The position numbers were made by a program, and so were the translations under genes. A stretch of DNA of 64,000 bases, taken from Massilia sp. Root351. Lineage in GTDB: Bacteria; Pseudomonadota; Gammaproteobacteria; Burkholderiales; Burkholderiaceae_D. Location of the stretch: assembly GCF_001425045.1 (NCBI RefSeq), contig NZ_LMDJ01000032.1, forward strand, positions 346,405-410,404. The letters run 5' to 3'. A model generated the notes under the pieces. That model was not told where the DNA came from. It did no database searches and saw nothing but the letters and a program-made list of their open reading frames with translations. Positions within the stretch are counted from its first letter, which is position 1. Every line of letters begins with the position of its first letter. Below are positions 1 through 7,161 of the stretch, piece by piece.

Positions 1-1
1 G

Positions 2-631
2 GCCACCGTGCGCCAGCTGGCCGAGCGCGCCGGCATCGGCATGCCGGAGGTGGCCGTGTACGAGGGCGAACCGAACGCCTTCGCCACCGGCGCGTTCAAG
101 AATTCGGCCCTGGTGGCGGTGTCCACCGGCCTCTTGCAGTCGATGAACCGCGACGAGGTGGAAGCCGTGCTGGGCCATGAAGTGGCCCACATCGCCAATG
201 GCGACATGGTGACCATGACCCTGATCCAGGGCGTGGTGAACACCTTCGTCGTGTTCCTGGCGCGCATAGTCGGCTTCTTTGTCGACAATATGCTGCGCGG
301 CAAGGACAGCGAGCGCAGCAGCGGCACCGGTATTGGCTACATGGTCACCGTGTTCGTTTGCGAAATCGTGTTCGGCCTGCTGGCCTCCATCATCGTGGCC
401 TGGTTCTCGCGCCAGCGCGAATTCCGCGCCGACGCCGGCTCGGCCAAGCTGCTCGGCAGCAGCGTGCCGATGCAGCACGCGCTGGCCCGCCTGGGCGGCC
501 TGGAGCCGGGCGCGCTGCCGCAGAATATGGCGGCCTCCGGCATTACCGGCGGCGGCGGCTGGTCCGCGCTGTTTTCCACCCACCCGCCGATGGAACAGCG
601 CATCGCGGCCCTGCAGCAGTTGCCGCGCTGA
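2..631 (+). CDS. htpX: Protease HtpX, 5'-truncated by window edge
   Basis: Inner-membrane zinc metalloprotease of family M48B that helps degrade misfolded membrane proteins together with FtsH. The gene runs off the left edge; the frame is open from base 2 and about 209 C-terminal residues are visible. The zinc motif HEVAH is encoded at 176-190 within GHEVAHIANGD. The third metal ligand is expected in the later stretch REFRADAGSAKLLG. Two hydrophobic segments (about 215-283 and 338-406) lie between these motifs, as in HtpX. The end FSTHPPMEQRIAALQ is typical of the family. The next gene starts 32 bases downstream on the same strand. No defect is visible in the part present. Confidence 0.95.
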   Translation, partial: ATVRQLAERAGIGMPEVAVYEGEPNAFATGAFKNSALVAVSTGLLQSMNRDEVEAVLGHEVAHIANGDMVTMTLIQGVVNTFVVFLARIVGFFVDNMLRGKDSERSSGTGIGYMVTVFVCEIVFGLLASIIVAWFSRQREFRADAGSAKLLGSSVPMQHALARLGGLEPGALPQNMAASGITGGGGWSALFSTHPPMEQRIAALQQLPR

Positions 632-663
632 GACCGGCGGCCTGAGCCCAGCATAAGCCAAGC

Positions 664-1287
664 ATGAGTCAATACTTCCAGATCCATCCGGTCAACCCGC
701 AGCTGCGCCTGATCAAGCAGGCCGCGCAAATCATCCACGGCGGCGGCATCGTCGCGCTGCCGACGGACTCGTGCTACGCGCTGGTGTGCCACCTGGACGA
801 TAAAAGCGCGGTCGAGCGCCTGCGCCGCATCCGCGGCATCGACGAGAAGCACCACCTGACCCTGCTGTGCCGCGACCTGAGCGAGATTGGCGTCTACGCG
901 CGCGTGGACAACAAGCAGTTCCGCCTGCTCAAGGCCGCCACGCCGGGTCCGTTCACCTTCATCCTCGAGGCGACCCGCTGCGTGCCGCGCCGCCTCAGCC
1001 ATCCGTCGCGCAAGACCATCGGCCTGCGGGTGCCGGAAAACTGCATCGTCGAGATGCTGCTGGCCGAGCTGCAGCAGCCGCTGCTGGGCACCACCCTGAT
1101 CCTGCCGGGCGACGACCAGCCGCTGACCGACCCGGAAATGGTGCGCGAACGGCTGGAAAAGCAGGTGGATTTGATCGTCGACGGCGGCGCCTGCAGCTTC
1201 GAGCCCACCACCGTCATCGACCTGAGCGGCGCGGAACCCGAGCTGGTGCGCCAGGGCCGGGGCGACCCCGCCGTGCTGGGCCTGTAA
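664..1287 (+). CDS. yciO: YciO-like Sua5/YrdC-family protein
   Basis: A 207-residue protein with the YrdC fold, related to the enzymes that make threonylcarbamoyl-adenylate for tRNA modification. The nucleotide/substrate-binding face is recognisable in GGIVALPTDSCYAL and in ATPGPFTFILEATR; the region GLRVPENCIVEMLL and the end VRQGRGDPAVLGL also fit. The length and the shortened C-terminus (no Sua5 domain) match YciO rather than TsaC or Sua5. The true biochemical role of YciO is less settled than that of TsaC. It follows htpX closely and precedes the M50 peptidase gene, a common betaproteobacterial neighbourhood. The assignment to the superfamily is firm; the choice of YciO over another YrdC paralogue is an inference from length and sequence style. 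Confidence 0.82.
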   Translation: MSQYFQIHPVNPQLRLIKQAAQIIHGGGIVALPTDSCYALVCHLDDKSAVERLRRIRGIDEKHHLTLLCRDLSEIGVYARVDNKQFRLLKAATPGPFTFILEATRCVPRRLSHPSRKTIGLRVPENCIVEMLLAELQQPLLGTTLILPGDDQPLTDPEMVRERLEKQVDLIVDGGACSFEPTTVIDLSGAEPELVRQGRGDPAVLGL

Positions 1288-1338
1288 GCATCTTCCACCC
1301 CTCCCATTCCCCCACGCTCCAGGCCGCTCATCCCGGTC

Positions 1339-1347
1339 TGGTAGAAT
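1339..1347 (+). promoter_or_regulatory. Extended -10 promoter for a probably leaderless M50 peptidase mRNA
   Basis: TG at 1339-1340, one base, then TAGAAT at 1342-1347 forms an extended -10 element. Only seven bases separate it from the ATG at 1355, so transcription would start at or next to the A of the start codon. No Shine-Dalgarno sequence fits in that gap. Inference from motif and spacing only. Confidence 0.5.
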
Positions 1348-1354
1348 TTTACCT

Positions 1355-2029
1355 ATGACTGATTTCAATCAAACGATACAGACCATCGCCGTCTTTGCGA
1401 TTCCTGTGCTTTTCGCCATCTCCCTGCATGAAGCCGCGCACGGCTATGTGGCCCGCTATTTCGGCGACACCACCGCCGAGCAGCAAGGACGGCTGACCAT
1501 CAATCCCATCGCCCATATCGACTGGTTCGGTACCGTGCTGCTGCCTGTCTTGCTTGCGCTGAGCCCGCTCGGCATGGCGTTCGGCTATGCCAAGCCGGTG
1601 CCGGTGGACTATAGCCGCCTGCGTAATCCAAAGAAGCAGATGGGCTTCGTGGCGGCGGCCGGTCCGGCCGCCAATTTCGCCATGGGCCTGGGCTGGACTA
1701 TCGCGCTGCTGTTCATGTACCGGCTGGGCGTACAGGAGCCCTTCCTGCTCGGCATGGCCAAGGCCGGCATCCTGACCAACGCGGTGATGTGCGTGTTCAA
1801 TCTGATCCCGGTGCCGCCGCTGGACGGCGGGCGCATCGTGACCGCGCTGCTGCCGGACCCGTTGGCTTATAAATTTGCCAAGATCGAGCGCTACGGCCCC
1901 TACGTGTTCATCGGCTTGCTGGCCCTGATGTACACCGGCATCCTCAGTCCCATCCTGGCCACCATGGTGCAGCTGACGCAGGGGCTGTTCATCACGCTGG
2001 TGTACCCGCTGCGCCTGTTGCTGGGCTGA
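1355..2029 (+). CDS. Site-2-protease family (M50) membrane metallopeptidase
   Basis: A 224-residue integral membrane zinc protease of the compact S2P group. HEAAHG (residues 25-30) supplies two zinc ligands and the catalytic glutamate inside the first hydrophobic segment. NLIPVPPLDGGRI further on gives the aspartate ligand in the family's usual NxxPxxxLDGGR context. NPIAHIDWFGT is a further conserved block of this subgroup. Four or more hydrophobic segments are visible. The gene lies directly upstream of trpS (5-base gap), an arrangement frequent in Burkholderiales, although no functional link to tryptophanyl-tRNA is known to me. The substrate cannot be inferred. A -10-like element sits so close to the ATG that the message is probably leaderless. 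Confidence 0.9.
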   Translation: MTDFNQTIQTIAVFAIPVLFAISLHEAAHGYVARYFGDTTAEQQGRLTINPIAHIDWFGTVLLPVLLALSPLGMAFGYAKPVPVDYSRLRNPKKQMGFVAAAGPAANFAMGLGWTIALLFMYRLGVQEPFLLGMAKAGILTNAVMCVFNLIPVPPLDGGRIVTALLPDPLAYKFAKIERYGPYVFIGLLALMYTGILSPILATMVQLTQGLFITLVYPLRLLLG

Positions 2030-2034
2030 GCGCC

Positions 2035-3237
2035 ATGTATCCCGACCGCGTCGTCTCCGGTATGCGCCCCACGGGCGCCATGCACCTGGGCCATTACCAC
2101 GGTGCGCTGACCAACTGGGTCAAGATGCAGGCCGAGTTGCCTTGTTTGTTTTTCGTGGCCGACTGGCACGCGCTGACCACTCACTATGATGACCCGGAGC
2201 TGATCGAGCGCAGCACCTGGGACATGCTGGTGGACTGGCTGGCGGCCGGCATCGACCCTTCCCAGGCCACGCTGTTCATCCAGTCGCGCGTGCCCGAGCA
2301 CGCCGAGCTGCACTTGCTGCTGTCGATGGCCACGCCGCTGGGCTGGCTGGAACGGGTGCCCACTTATAAGGACCAGATCGACAACTTGGCCAGCAAGGAC
2401 CTGGCAACCTACGGCTTCCTCGGTTATCCGCTGCTGCAGGCGGCCGACGTGCTGATCTACCGCGCGTCCGAGGTGCCGGTGGGTGACGACCAGGTGCCGC
2501 ACATTGAAATGATGCGCGAAATTGCGCGCCGTTTTAACCATTTGTACGGCAAAGAGAAGGGTTTCGAGCAAAAGGCGCAGGACGCGGTGAAAAAGCTGGG
2601 CAGCAAGCGCGCCAAGCTGTACAACGAACTGCGCACGCACTACCAGCAGGATGGCGACGATGAGGCGCTGGAACAGGCCAAGGCCATGCTGGACGACGCC
2701 CACAGCCTGTCGATGATAGACCGCGAGCGCCTGTTCGGCTACCTGGAGGGCAGCCGCAAGCTGATCCTGGTGGAACCCCAGGCCAAGCTGACCGCGTCCG
2801 GCCGCCTGCCGGGCCTGGATGGCCGCAAGATGTCCAAGAGTTACGGCAACACCATCGCGCTGCGCGAGGACAAGGACGCCGTGACCAAGAAGGTGCGCAC
2901 CATGCCGACCGATCCGGCCCGCGTGCGCCGCAGCGACCCGGGCGACCCGGCGCGCTGTCCGGTGTGGCAGTTTCACCAGGTTTATTCCGACAACGCCACC
3001 CAGGAATGGGTGGTCAAAGGCTGCCAGTCGGCCGGCATCGGCTGCATCGAGTGCAAGCAGCCGGTGATCGACGCCATCATCAAGGAGCAGGAGCCGATGC
3101 ATGAACGCGCCCAGCCCTATCTGGACGACCCCTCGCTGGTGCGCGCCATCGTTGCCGACGGCAACGACGTGGCCCGCAAACTGGCTCAAGAAACCATGCG
3201 CGATGTGCGCGAAGCAATGGGACTTTCCTACACATGA
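2035..3237 (+). CDS. trpS: Tryptophan--tRNA ligase
   Basis: Class Ic aminoacyl-tRNA synthetase that charges tRNA-Trp. The HIGH-type signature is HLGH at residues 17-20 within MRPTGAMHLGHYHGAL. The KMSKS loop is GRKMSKSYGN near residues 263-272. GDDQVPHIEMMREIARRFN is the conserved central block that binds the adenylate. At 400 residues it is longer than the E. coli enzyme (334), which fits the longer betaproteobacterial form. It is followed by a methyltransferase gene overlapping its stop by four bases (ATGA), so the two are probably translated together. No leader peptide or T-box is evident upstream; the gap to the M50 gene is only five bases, suggesting cotranscription. Confidence 0.97.
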   Translation: MYPDRVVSGMRPTGAMHLGHYHGALTNWVKMQAELPCLFFVADWHALTTHYDDPELIERSTWDMLVDWLAAGIDPSQATLFIQSRVPEHAELHLLLSMATPLGWLERVPTYKDQIDNLASKDLATYGFLGYPLLQAADVLIYRASEVPVGDDQVPHIEMMREIARRFNHLYGKEKGFEQKAQDAVKKLGSKRAKLYNELRTHYQQDGDDEALEQAKAMLDDAHSLSMIDRERLFGYLEGSRKLILVEPQAKLTASGRLPGLDGRKMSKSYGNTIALREDKDAVTKKVRTMPTDPARVRRSDPGDPARCPVWQFHQVYSDNATQEWVVKGCQSAGIGCIECKQPVIDAIIKEQEPMHERAQPYLDDPSLVRAIVADGNDVARKLAQETMRDVREAMGLSYT

Positions 3238-3782
3238 GTGAACAAGTTTCTCCCTGGGTGCGGCGATTCGCGCCCCTGATTCCGGGCGGCGAGGTGCTGG
3301 ACCTGGCCTGCGGCACCGGCCGCCACGCGCGTCACATCGTCACCCTCGGCCACTCGGTGGTGGCGGTGGACCAGAATGCCGATTCGCTGGCCGCTGCCGC
3401 CGGCGACGGCATCGTCACCTCGCAGATCGACCTCGAGGCGGACGACGCCGTGTGGCCCTTCGGACCGGGCCGCTTTGCCGGCATTGTCGTCACAAACTAC
3501 TTGCACCGCCCGCTGATTGCGGACATGCTGGCTAGCCTGGCGCCAAATGGCGTTCTCATTTACGAGACTTTCTCGGAAGGCAATGCCGAATTCGGTAAGC
3601 CGTCCAATCCCGCCTTCCTGCTGGCGCCCGGCGAACTGCTGGAATGGGCCGCCAAGCATGAGCTGCGCGTAGTCGCTTTTGAGGATGGCCGGGTGGAAAC
3701 TCCAAAACCTGCTCTGGTGCAACGCATCTGCGCCGTGAAGCCGGAGTTCCCGCGCGTTGCCGCGCTCTTGCCATCATTTTGA
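3234..3782 (+). CDS. Class I SAM-dependent methyltransferase
   Basis: A small (182 residues) Rossmann-fold methyltransferase. Motif I is clear: VLDLACGTGRHARHI, preceded by the PWVRRFAPLIPGG lead-in. VVAVDQNADSL carries the acidic residue that normally binds the adenosine ribose. The later IVVTNYLHRPL corresponds to motif IV. The start codon overlaps the trpS stop (ATGA at 3234-3237), implying translational coupling. The substrate is unknown; the compact size and the YLHRPL block resemble small-molecule methyltransferases related to tellurite-resistance TehB-like proteins, but I would not assign a substrate. It is the last gene before a 106-base gap preceding dapA. Confidence 0.85.
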   Translation: MSEQVSPWVRRFAPLIPGGEVLDLACGTGRHARHIVTLGHSVVAVDQNADSLAAAAGDGIVTSQIDLEADDAVWPFGPGRFAGIVVTNYLHRPLIADMLASLAPNGVLIYETFSEGNAEFGKPSNPAFLLAPGELLEWAAKHELRVVAFEDGRVETPKPALVQRICAVKPEFPRVAALLPSF

Positions 3783-3849
3783 TGACGGTTTCATCGCAAT
3801 TTAATATAGGATACTGTTCCGGGAAGCACCACAGACCCGGCCTATCGTC

Positions 3850-3855
3850 TACAAT
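3850..3855 (+). promoter_or_regulatory. Candidate -10 element for dapA
   Basis: TACAAT lies 33 bases before the dapA ATG, in an AT-richer stretch than the surrounding genes. No convincing -35 element is seen at the expected distance, so this is only a candidate. Confidence 0.35.
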
Positions 3856-3888
3856 CGTTGTTTTAATTTCTTACTGTTTTGGTTAACT

Positions 3889-4767
3889 ATGATTAAGGGC
3901 AGCATAGTAGCAATTGTCACCCCGATGCACGCAGACGGCAGTCTGGACTATCCGGGTTTGAACAAGCTGATCGATTGGCACATCGCCGAAGGTACGGATG
4001 GCATCGTCATTGTCGGCACCACTGGCGAATCGGCCACCGTGAGCGTGGAGGAGCACTGCGCCCTGGTCAAGGCCACCGTGGAGCACGCCAAAGGCCGCAT
4101 TCCCATCATCGCCGGCGCCGGCGGCAATTCGACCGCCGAGGCGATCGAACTGACCCGCTATGCCAAGGATGCGGGCGCGGACGCCGTGCTGCAAGTGGTG
4201 CCGTACTATAACCGTCCTACCCAGGAAGGCATGTACCAGCACTTCAAGGCCATTGCCGAAGCAGTCGATATCCCCGTGATCCTGTACAACGTGCCCGGCC
4301 GCACCGTGGCCGACATGTCGAACGAGACCATTGTGCGCCTGGCCGCCATCAAGAACATCATCGGCGTCAAGGATGCGACCGGCAACATCGGCCGCGGCCT
4401 GGACCTGCTGCGCCTGGCGCCCAAGGAATTTGCGGTCTACTCCGGCGACGATCCGACCGCCGTGGCCCTGATGCTGGCCGGCGGCAAAGGCAATATTTCG
4501 GTGACTGCCAACGTGGCGCCGCGCGCCATGCACGAGATGTGCAAGGCCGCCATGGCAGGCGACATTGCCAGGGCCATCGAGATCAACAACAAGGTCTTCC
4601 CGCTGCACCAAAAGCTGTTTGTCGAGCCCAATCCGGTGCCTGTGAAGTGGGCGCTGGCCGAAATGGGCATGATGCCTGCCGGCATACGCCTGCCGCTGGT
4701 GCCGCTGGCAGCCGAGTACCATGAGACCGTGCGCGGCGCGCTGCGCGAAGCCGGCCTGATCAACTAA
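3889..4767 (+). CDS. dapA: 4-hydroxy-tetrahydrodipicolinate synthase
   Basis: Cytosolic TIM-barrel aldolase that condenses pyruvate with aspartate semialdehyde, the first committed step of lysine and meso-diaminopimelate synthesis. The Schiff-base lysine is K161 in IIGVKDATGN. The catalytic tyrosine is Y133 in LYNVPGRT, and the GTTGES pyruvate-binding loop lies at residues 43-48. The length of 292 residues is exactly that of the family. The substrate comes from Asd, encoded at the other end of this window (54.6-55.7 kb). The downstream gene bamC starts 36 bases later on the same strand; the dapA-bamC pairing is conserved widely in proteobacteria (dapA-nlpB in E. coli). Confidence 0.97.
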   Translation: MIKGSIVAIVTPMHADGSLDYPGLNKLIDWHIAEGTDGIVIVGTTGESATVSVEEHCALVKATVEHAKGRIPIIAGAGGNSTAEAIELTRYAKDAGADAVLQVVPYYNRPTQEGMYQHFKAIAEAVDIPVILYNVPGRTVADMSNETIVRLAAIKNIIGVKDATGNIGRGLDLLRLAPKEFAVYSGDDPTAVALMLAGGKGNISVTANVAPRAMHEMCKAAMAGDIARAIEINNKVFPLHQKLFVEPNPVPVKWALAEMGMMPAGIRLPLVPLAAEYHETVRGALREAGLIN

Positions 4768-4803
4768 GCCCCGCCCCAGGCGCGCTTTTCATTCCAGTAA
4801 AAC

Positions 4804-5982
4804 ATGACTATTCGCAAGACAGCATCCATTACCCCGCAGCGCGGCCTGGGCATCGCCGCCATCGCCGCCATGGCCGTCAGCCTGACCGGTTGCGGCATGA
4901 TCAGCTCGGTCGTCGGCCAGGACAAGGTCGACTACAAGTCGGCCAAGAAAGCCACCACGCTGGACGTGCCGCCGGATTTGACGCAATTGCAAGCAGATAA
5001 CCGCTATTCCCTGCCGGATAGCACCCGTGGCGTGGCCACCGCCTCCGGCTACCAGGCCCAGCGCGCGGCCGGCGGCACGGCGGCGGCCCCGGTTGGCAGC
5101 AGCAACCAGGTGGCCACCAGCGGCACCGACAGCGTCAAAGTCATGCGCGCTGGCAACCAGCGCTGGCTGGTGGTCAAGCAAACGCCTGAGCAACTGTGGC
5201 CGCAGCTGAAGAATTTCTGGGAAGAGTCGGGTTTCACCCTGTCCATGAACGAGCCCAAGGCCGGCATCCTGGAAACGGAATGGAATGAAAACCGCGCCAA
5301 GATTCCGCAAGACTTCGTGCGCAACACCATCGGCAAGGTGTTCGATTCACTGTATTCGAGCGGCGAGCGGGATAAGTACCGCACCCGCCTCGAGCGCCTG
5401 CCGGACGGCAGCACCGAGATCTACATCAGCCATCGCGGCGCCGAGGAAGTCATCACCGGCGCCCAGAAGGAAACCACGATGTGGACCACCCGCGCCAACG
5501 ACCCCAACCTGGAAGCGCTGTTCATTGCCAAGCTGATGACCAAGCTGGGCGGCGGCAAGGATGAAGCCGCCGCGCGCACCGCCGTCGACAACGCTATCGT
5601 CCAGCCGCAGCACGCCACCCTCAAGGGGGCGGGCGAGGCGCGCATGGTGGAAGTGGACGAGGGCTTCGACCGCGCCTGGCGCCGGGTCGGCCTGGCGTTG
5701 GACCGTGCCGGCTTCACCGTGGAAGACCGCGATCGCGTGCAGGGCATCTACTTTGTCCGCTATGTGGACCAGGACGCCGGCACCACCAAGGGCTTCTTCT
5801 CCAAGCTGTTCAGCTGGGGTTCGTCCGAGAAGGACAAGGAAGCGCAGCGCTACCGCGTGGCGGTCAAGGCCAGCGCGGCCGGCTCGACCAGCGACGTGAC
5901 CGTGCTGAGCAACGACGGCAAGCCGGAAACCAGCGCCACCGGCGAAAAGATCCTGACCTTGCTGCACGAACAGCTGAAATAA
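4804..5982 (+). CDS. bamC: Outer membrane assembly lipoprotein BamC
   Basis: Lipoprotein subunit of the beta-barrel assembly machine at the inner leaflet of the outer membrane. The N-terminus has a hydrophobic signal ending in the lipobox VSLTGC, then the extended segment DKVDYKSAKKATTLDVPPDLTQ that wraps around BamD in known structures. Two helix-grip domains follow, with the second spanning roughly residues 270-390. The length of 392 residues is a little more than E. coli BamC (344), partly because of a Gly/Ala-rich linker around residues 75-105. It follows dapA in an apparent two-gene operon and is closed by a strong terminator starting 12 bases after the stop. Confidence 0.93.
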   Translation: MTIRKTASITPQRGLGIAAIAAMAVSLTGCGMISSVVGQDKVDYKSAKKATTLDVPPDLTQLQADNRYSLPDSTRGVATASGYQAQRAAGGTAAAPVGSSNQVATSGTDSVKVMRAGNQRWLVVKQTPEQLWPQLKNFWEESGFTLSMNEPKAGILETEWNENRAKIPQDFVRNTIGKVFDSLYSSGERDKYRTRLERLPDGSTEIYISHRGAEEVITGAQKETTMWTTRANDPNLEALFIAKLMTKLGGGKDEAAARTAVDNAIVQPQHATLKGAGEARMVEVDEGFDRAWRRVGLALDRAGFTVEDRDRVQGIYFVRYVDQDAGTTKGFFSKLFSWGSSEKDKEAQRYRVAVKASAAGSTSDVTVLSNDGKPETSATGEKILTLLHEQLK

Positions 5983-5993
5983 GTTGTTACATT

Positions 5994-6020
5994 AAAAAAC
6001 CGGCTGCGGCCGGTTTTTTT
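5994..6020 (+). terminator. Rho-independent terminator after bamC
   Basis: A-tract, then CCGGC, loop TGCG, GCCGG (6000-6013) and seven Ts. Ends the dapA-bamC transcript. Confidence 0.85.
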
Positions 6021-6060
6021 ACGCCCGCCGCAGCCGCTTGCCGATCTGTGCACCGTACGG

Positions 6061-6095
6061 ACGAAAAAAAACCGGCCGAAGCCGGTTTTTCTTTT
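6061..6095 (-). terminator. Terminator of the Ala-rich lipoprotein gene, UUCG tetraloop
   Basis: Stem ACCGGC/GCCGGT at 6071-6076 and 6081-6086. Read on the minus strand the loop is TTCG, the very stable UUCG tetraloop, followed by a run of eight Ts. It could also act on plus-strand read-through from bamC. Confidence 0.85.
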
Positions 6096-6107
6096 CCAAC
6101 TGACTGA

Positions 6108-6380
6108 TTACTTCGCAGCAGCGGATGCAGCAGCCGAAGCAGCCGAAGCAGCAGCCGAAGCAGCCGAAGCGGCAGCCGAAGCGGCGGTAGCGGCAGCAGC
6201 AGCAGCGTCAGCAGCTGGAGCGGCAGCAGGAGCAGCAGCGTCAACGGCTGGAGCCGCTGGAGCAGCAGCAGGAGCTGCTACTTCTGGGGTTGCTACTGGA
6301 GCAGCAGGAGCTTCTTCTTTTTTGGAGCAAGCAGCCAGAGCAACAGCCAGCAGGGAGGCGATCAGCAGGGATTTTTTCAT
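6108..6380 (-). CDS. Small alanine-rich lipoprotein with ASAA tandem repeats
   Basis: A 90-residue protein. Residues 1-18 form a lipoprotein signal with lipobox ALAAC, followed by SKKEEAPAAP, so it should be exported and lipidated. The rest is almost entirely Ala with Pro, Val, Asp and Ser. The last 30 residues are a near-perfect repeat of SAAASAA units, mirrored in the DNA as repeated GCAGCCGAAGC blocks. The start is supported by AAGGAAAACCC just upstream. I do not recognise a function; the composition suggests an extended or helical surface spacer. It has its own terminator and an 18-bp palindrome 47 bases upstream. The repeat array could vary in length between strains by slippage. Confidence 0.75.
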   Translation of the reverse strand: MKKSLLIASLLAVALAACSKKEEAPAAPVATPEVAAPAAAPAAPAVDAAAPAAAPAADAAAAAATAASAAASAASAAASAASAAASAAAK

Positions 6381-6674
6381 GGGTTTTCCTTAATTAATTC
6401 AAAAAATAAACAACAATGTTGCGATGAATAATTACCGGTAATTATCGCTCATTAGGGCGTCTTCGTAGGCCTTTCGTACCAAATGGTGCCTGCCAGACAA
6501 CGGAAACTTCCTAACCGAATATTATAGCGATTTTTGGTGCGTCGCAATAGCGTACAAGGCCGAAATCACAACTATTTTGCGATAACGCAATAAATTGCTT
6601 CCTCGGCCATTTGCCTGCATCCACTGCCATTACCGGCATACCTGTCGAACAGCAGCATTCTACATTGATAAGGA
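6381..6674. other. 294-base AT-richer intergenic stretch
   Basis: Between the Ala-rich lipoprotein gene and the gene downstream of roxA. It holds an 18-bp perfect palindrome (6428-6445) and a minus-strand TATAAT (6526 down to 6521) that would start a transcript with a leader of about 130 bases for the lipoprotein gene. Reading frames crossing it lack start signals and family resemblance, so I see no gene. Confidence 0.6.
6428..6445. promoter_or_regulatory. 18-bp perfect palindrome, candidate operator or 5'-UTR hairpin
   Basis: ATAATTACC followed directly by its complement GGTAATTAT. It lies between the putative -10 (6521-6526) and the start codon (6380) of the lipoprotein gene, so it would be either an operator or an RNA hairpin in the leader. 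Confidence 0.5.
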
Positions 6675-7151
6675 CTAGAGTCCAGTAGTGTCCGCACTCA
6701 AACCGGGAACGGACTCCGCCCATATCCCCGTAAAACGCTCGCTGCAGACTTGCGTATCGGGTGCTGAATCATACACTGCTTCGCCGCGGAAGTGGTCCGA
6801 GTGATAACGCCGCACCAAATGCAACTGGTCGGCGAGGCAGAACGAGTCGGTCAGCAGGCGCAGCGCCGGGCTGGTGCGGCGGCATTCGATGGCGTGGCTG
6901 TAATCGCGCAGCAGGCGCTGGAAGCGCGGCGCGTGGCGCTCCAGTTCGGCGTTGCTGTGCGCGATCAGTTCCAGTTTGCCGTGTCTGGACAGGAAATGAC
7001 GCAACAAGGCGTCCATTTCGCTGCTGCCCAGTTCCCAGATGGCGAAGTCCGGGTCGAATAACTGGAGGCTGAGCCTGGCTCTGGAAATGCAGGCCCGTAA
7101 CTGCGCCTGGAATCCCGCGCGGGTATCGAAGGGCTGGACCTGCTTTTCCAT
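6675..7151 (-). CDS. Conserved protein of unknown function downstream of roxA
   Basis: A 158-residue protein. The chosen start (ATG at 7151) has AAGGAG 6 bases upstream and lies 10 bases after the roxA stop; a longer frame reaching 7340 would run inside roxA and lacks such a signal. The sequence contains LQLFDPDFAIWELG, a block of FL.RHGKLELIAHSNAELERHA and a tail WAESVPGLSADTTGL. This resembles a family I recall as DUF7931, thought to have a degenerate phospholipase-D-like fold; that recall is not verified here. No catalytic HKD pair is present. Coupling to roxA suggests a shared role around ribosome modification or simply cotranscription. Cytosolic; no signal peptide. Confidence 0.7.
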   Translation of the reverse strand: MEKQVQPFDTRAGFQAQLRACISRARLSLQLFDPDFAIWELGSSEMDALLRHFLSRHGKLELIAHSNAELERHAPRFQRLLRDYSHAIECRRTSPALRLLTDSFCLADQLHLVRRYHSDHFRGEAVYDSAPDTQVCSERFTGIWAESVPGLSADTTGL

Positions 7152-7161
7152 GCTGCGCTCC

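Noticed and set aside
6120..6210. Regular GCAGCCGAAGC repeats considered as a CRISPR-like or satellite array
   Set aside because: The unit is in frame with a lipoprotein reading frame, there are no unique spacers, and translation gives a clean Ser/Ala repeat.
6511..6723. 70-residue minus-strand frame between the lipoprotein gene and the roxA partner
   Set aside because: It overlaps the end of the better supported gene, has no ribosome-binding site, and its sequence resembles no family.
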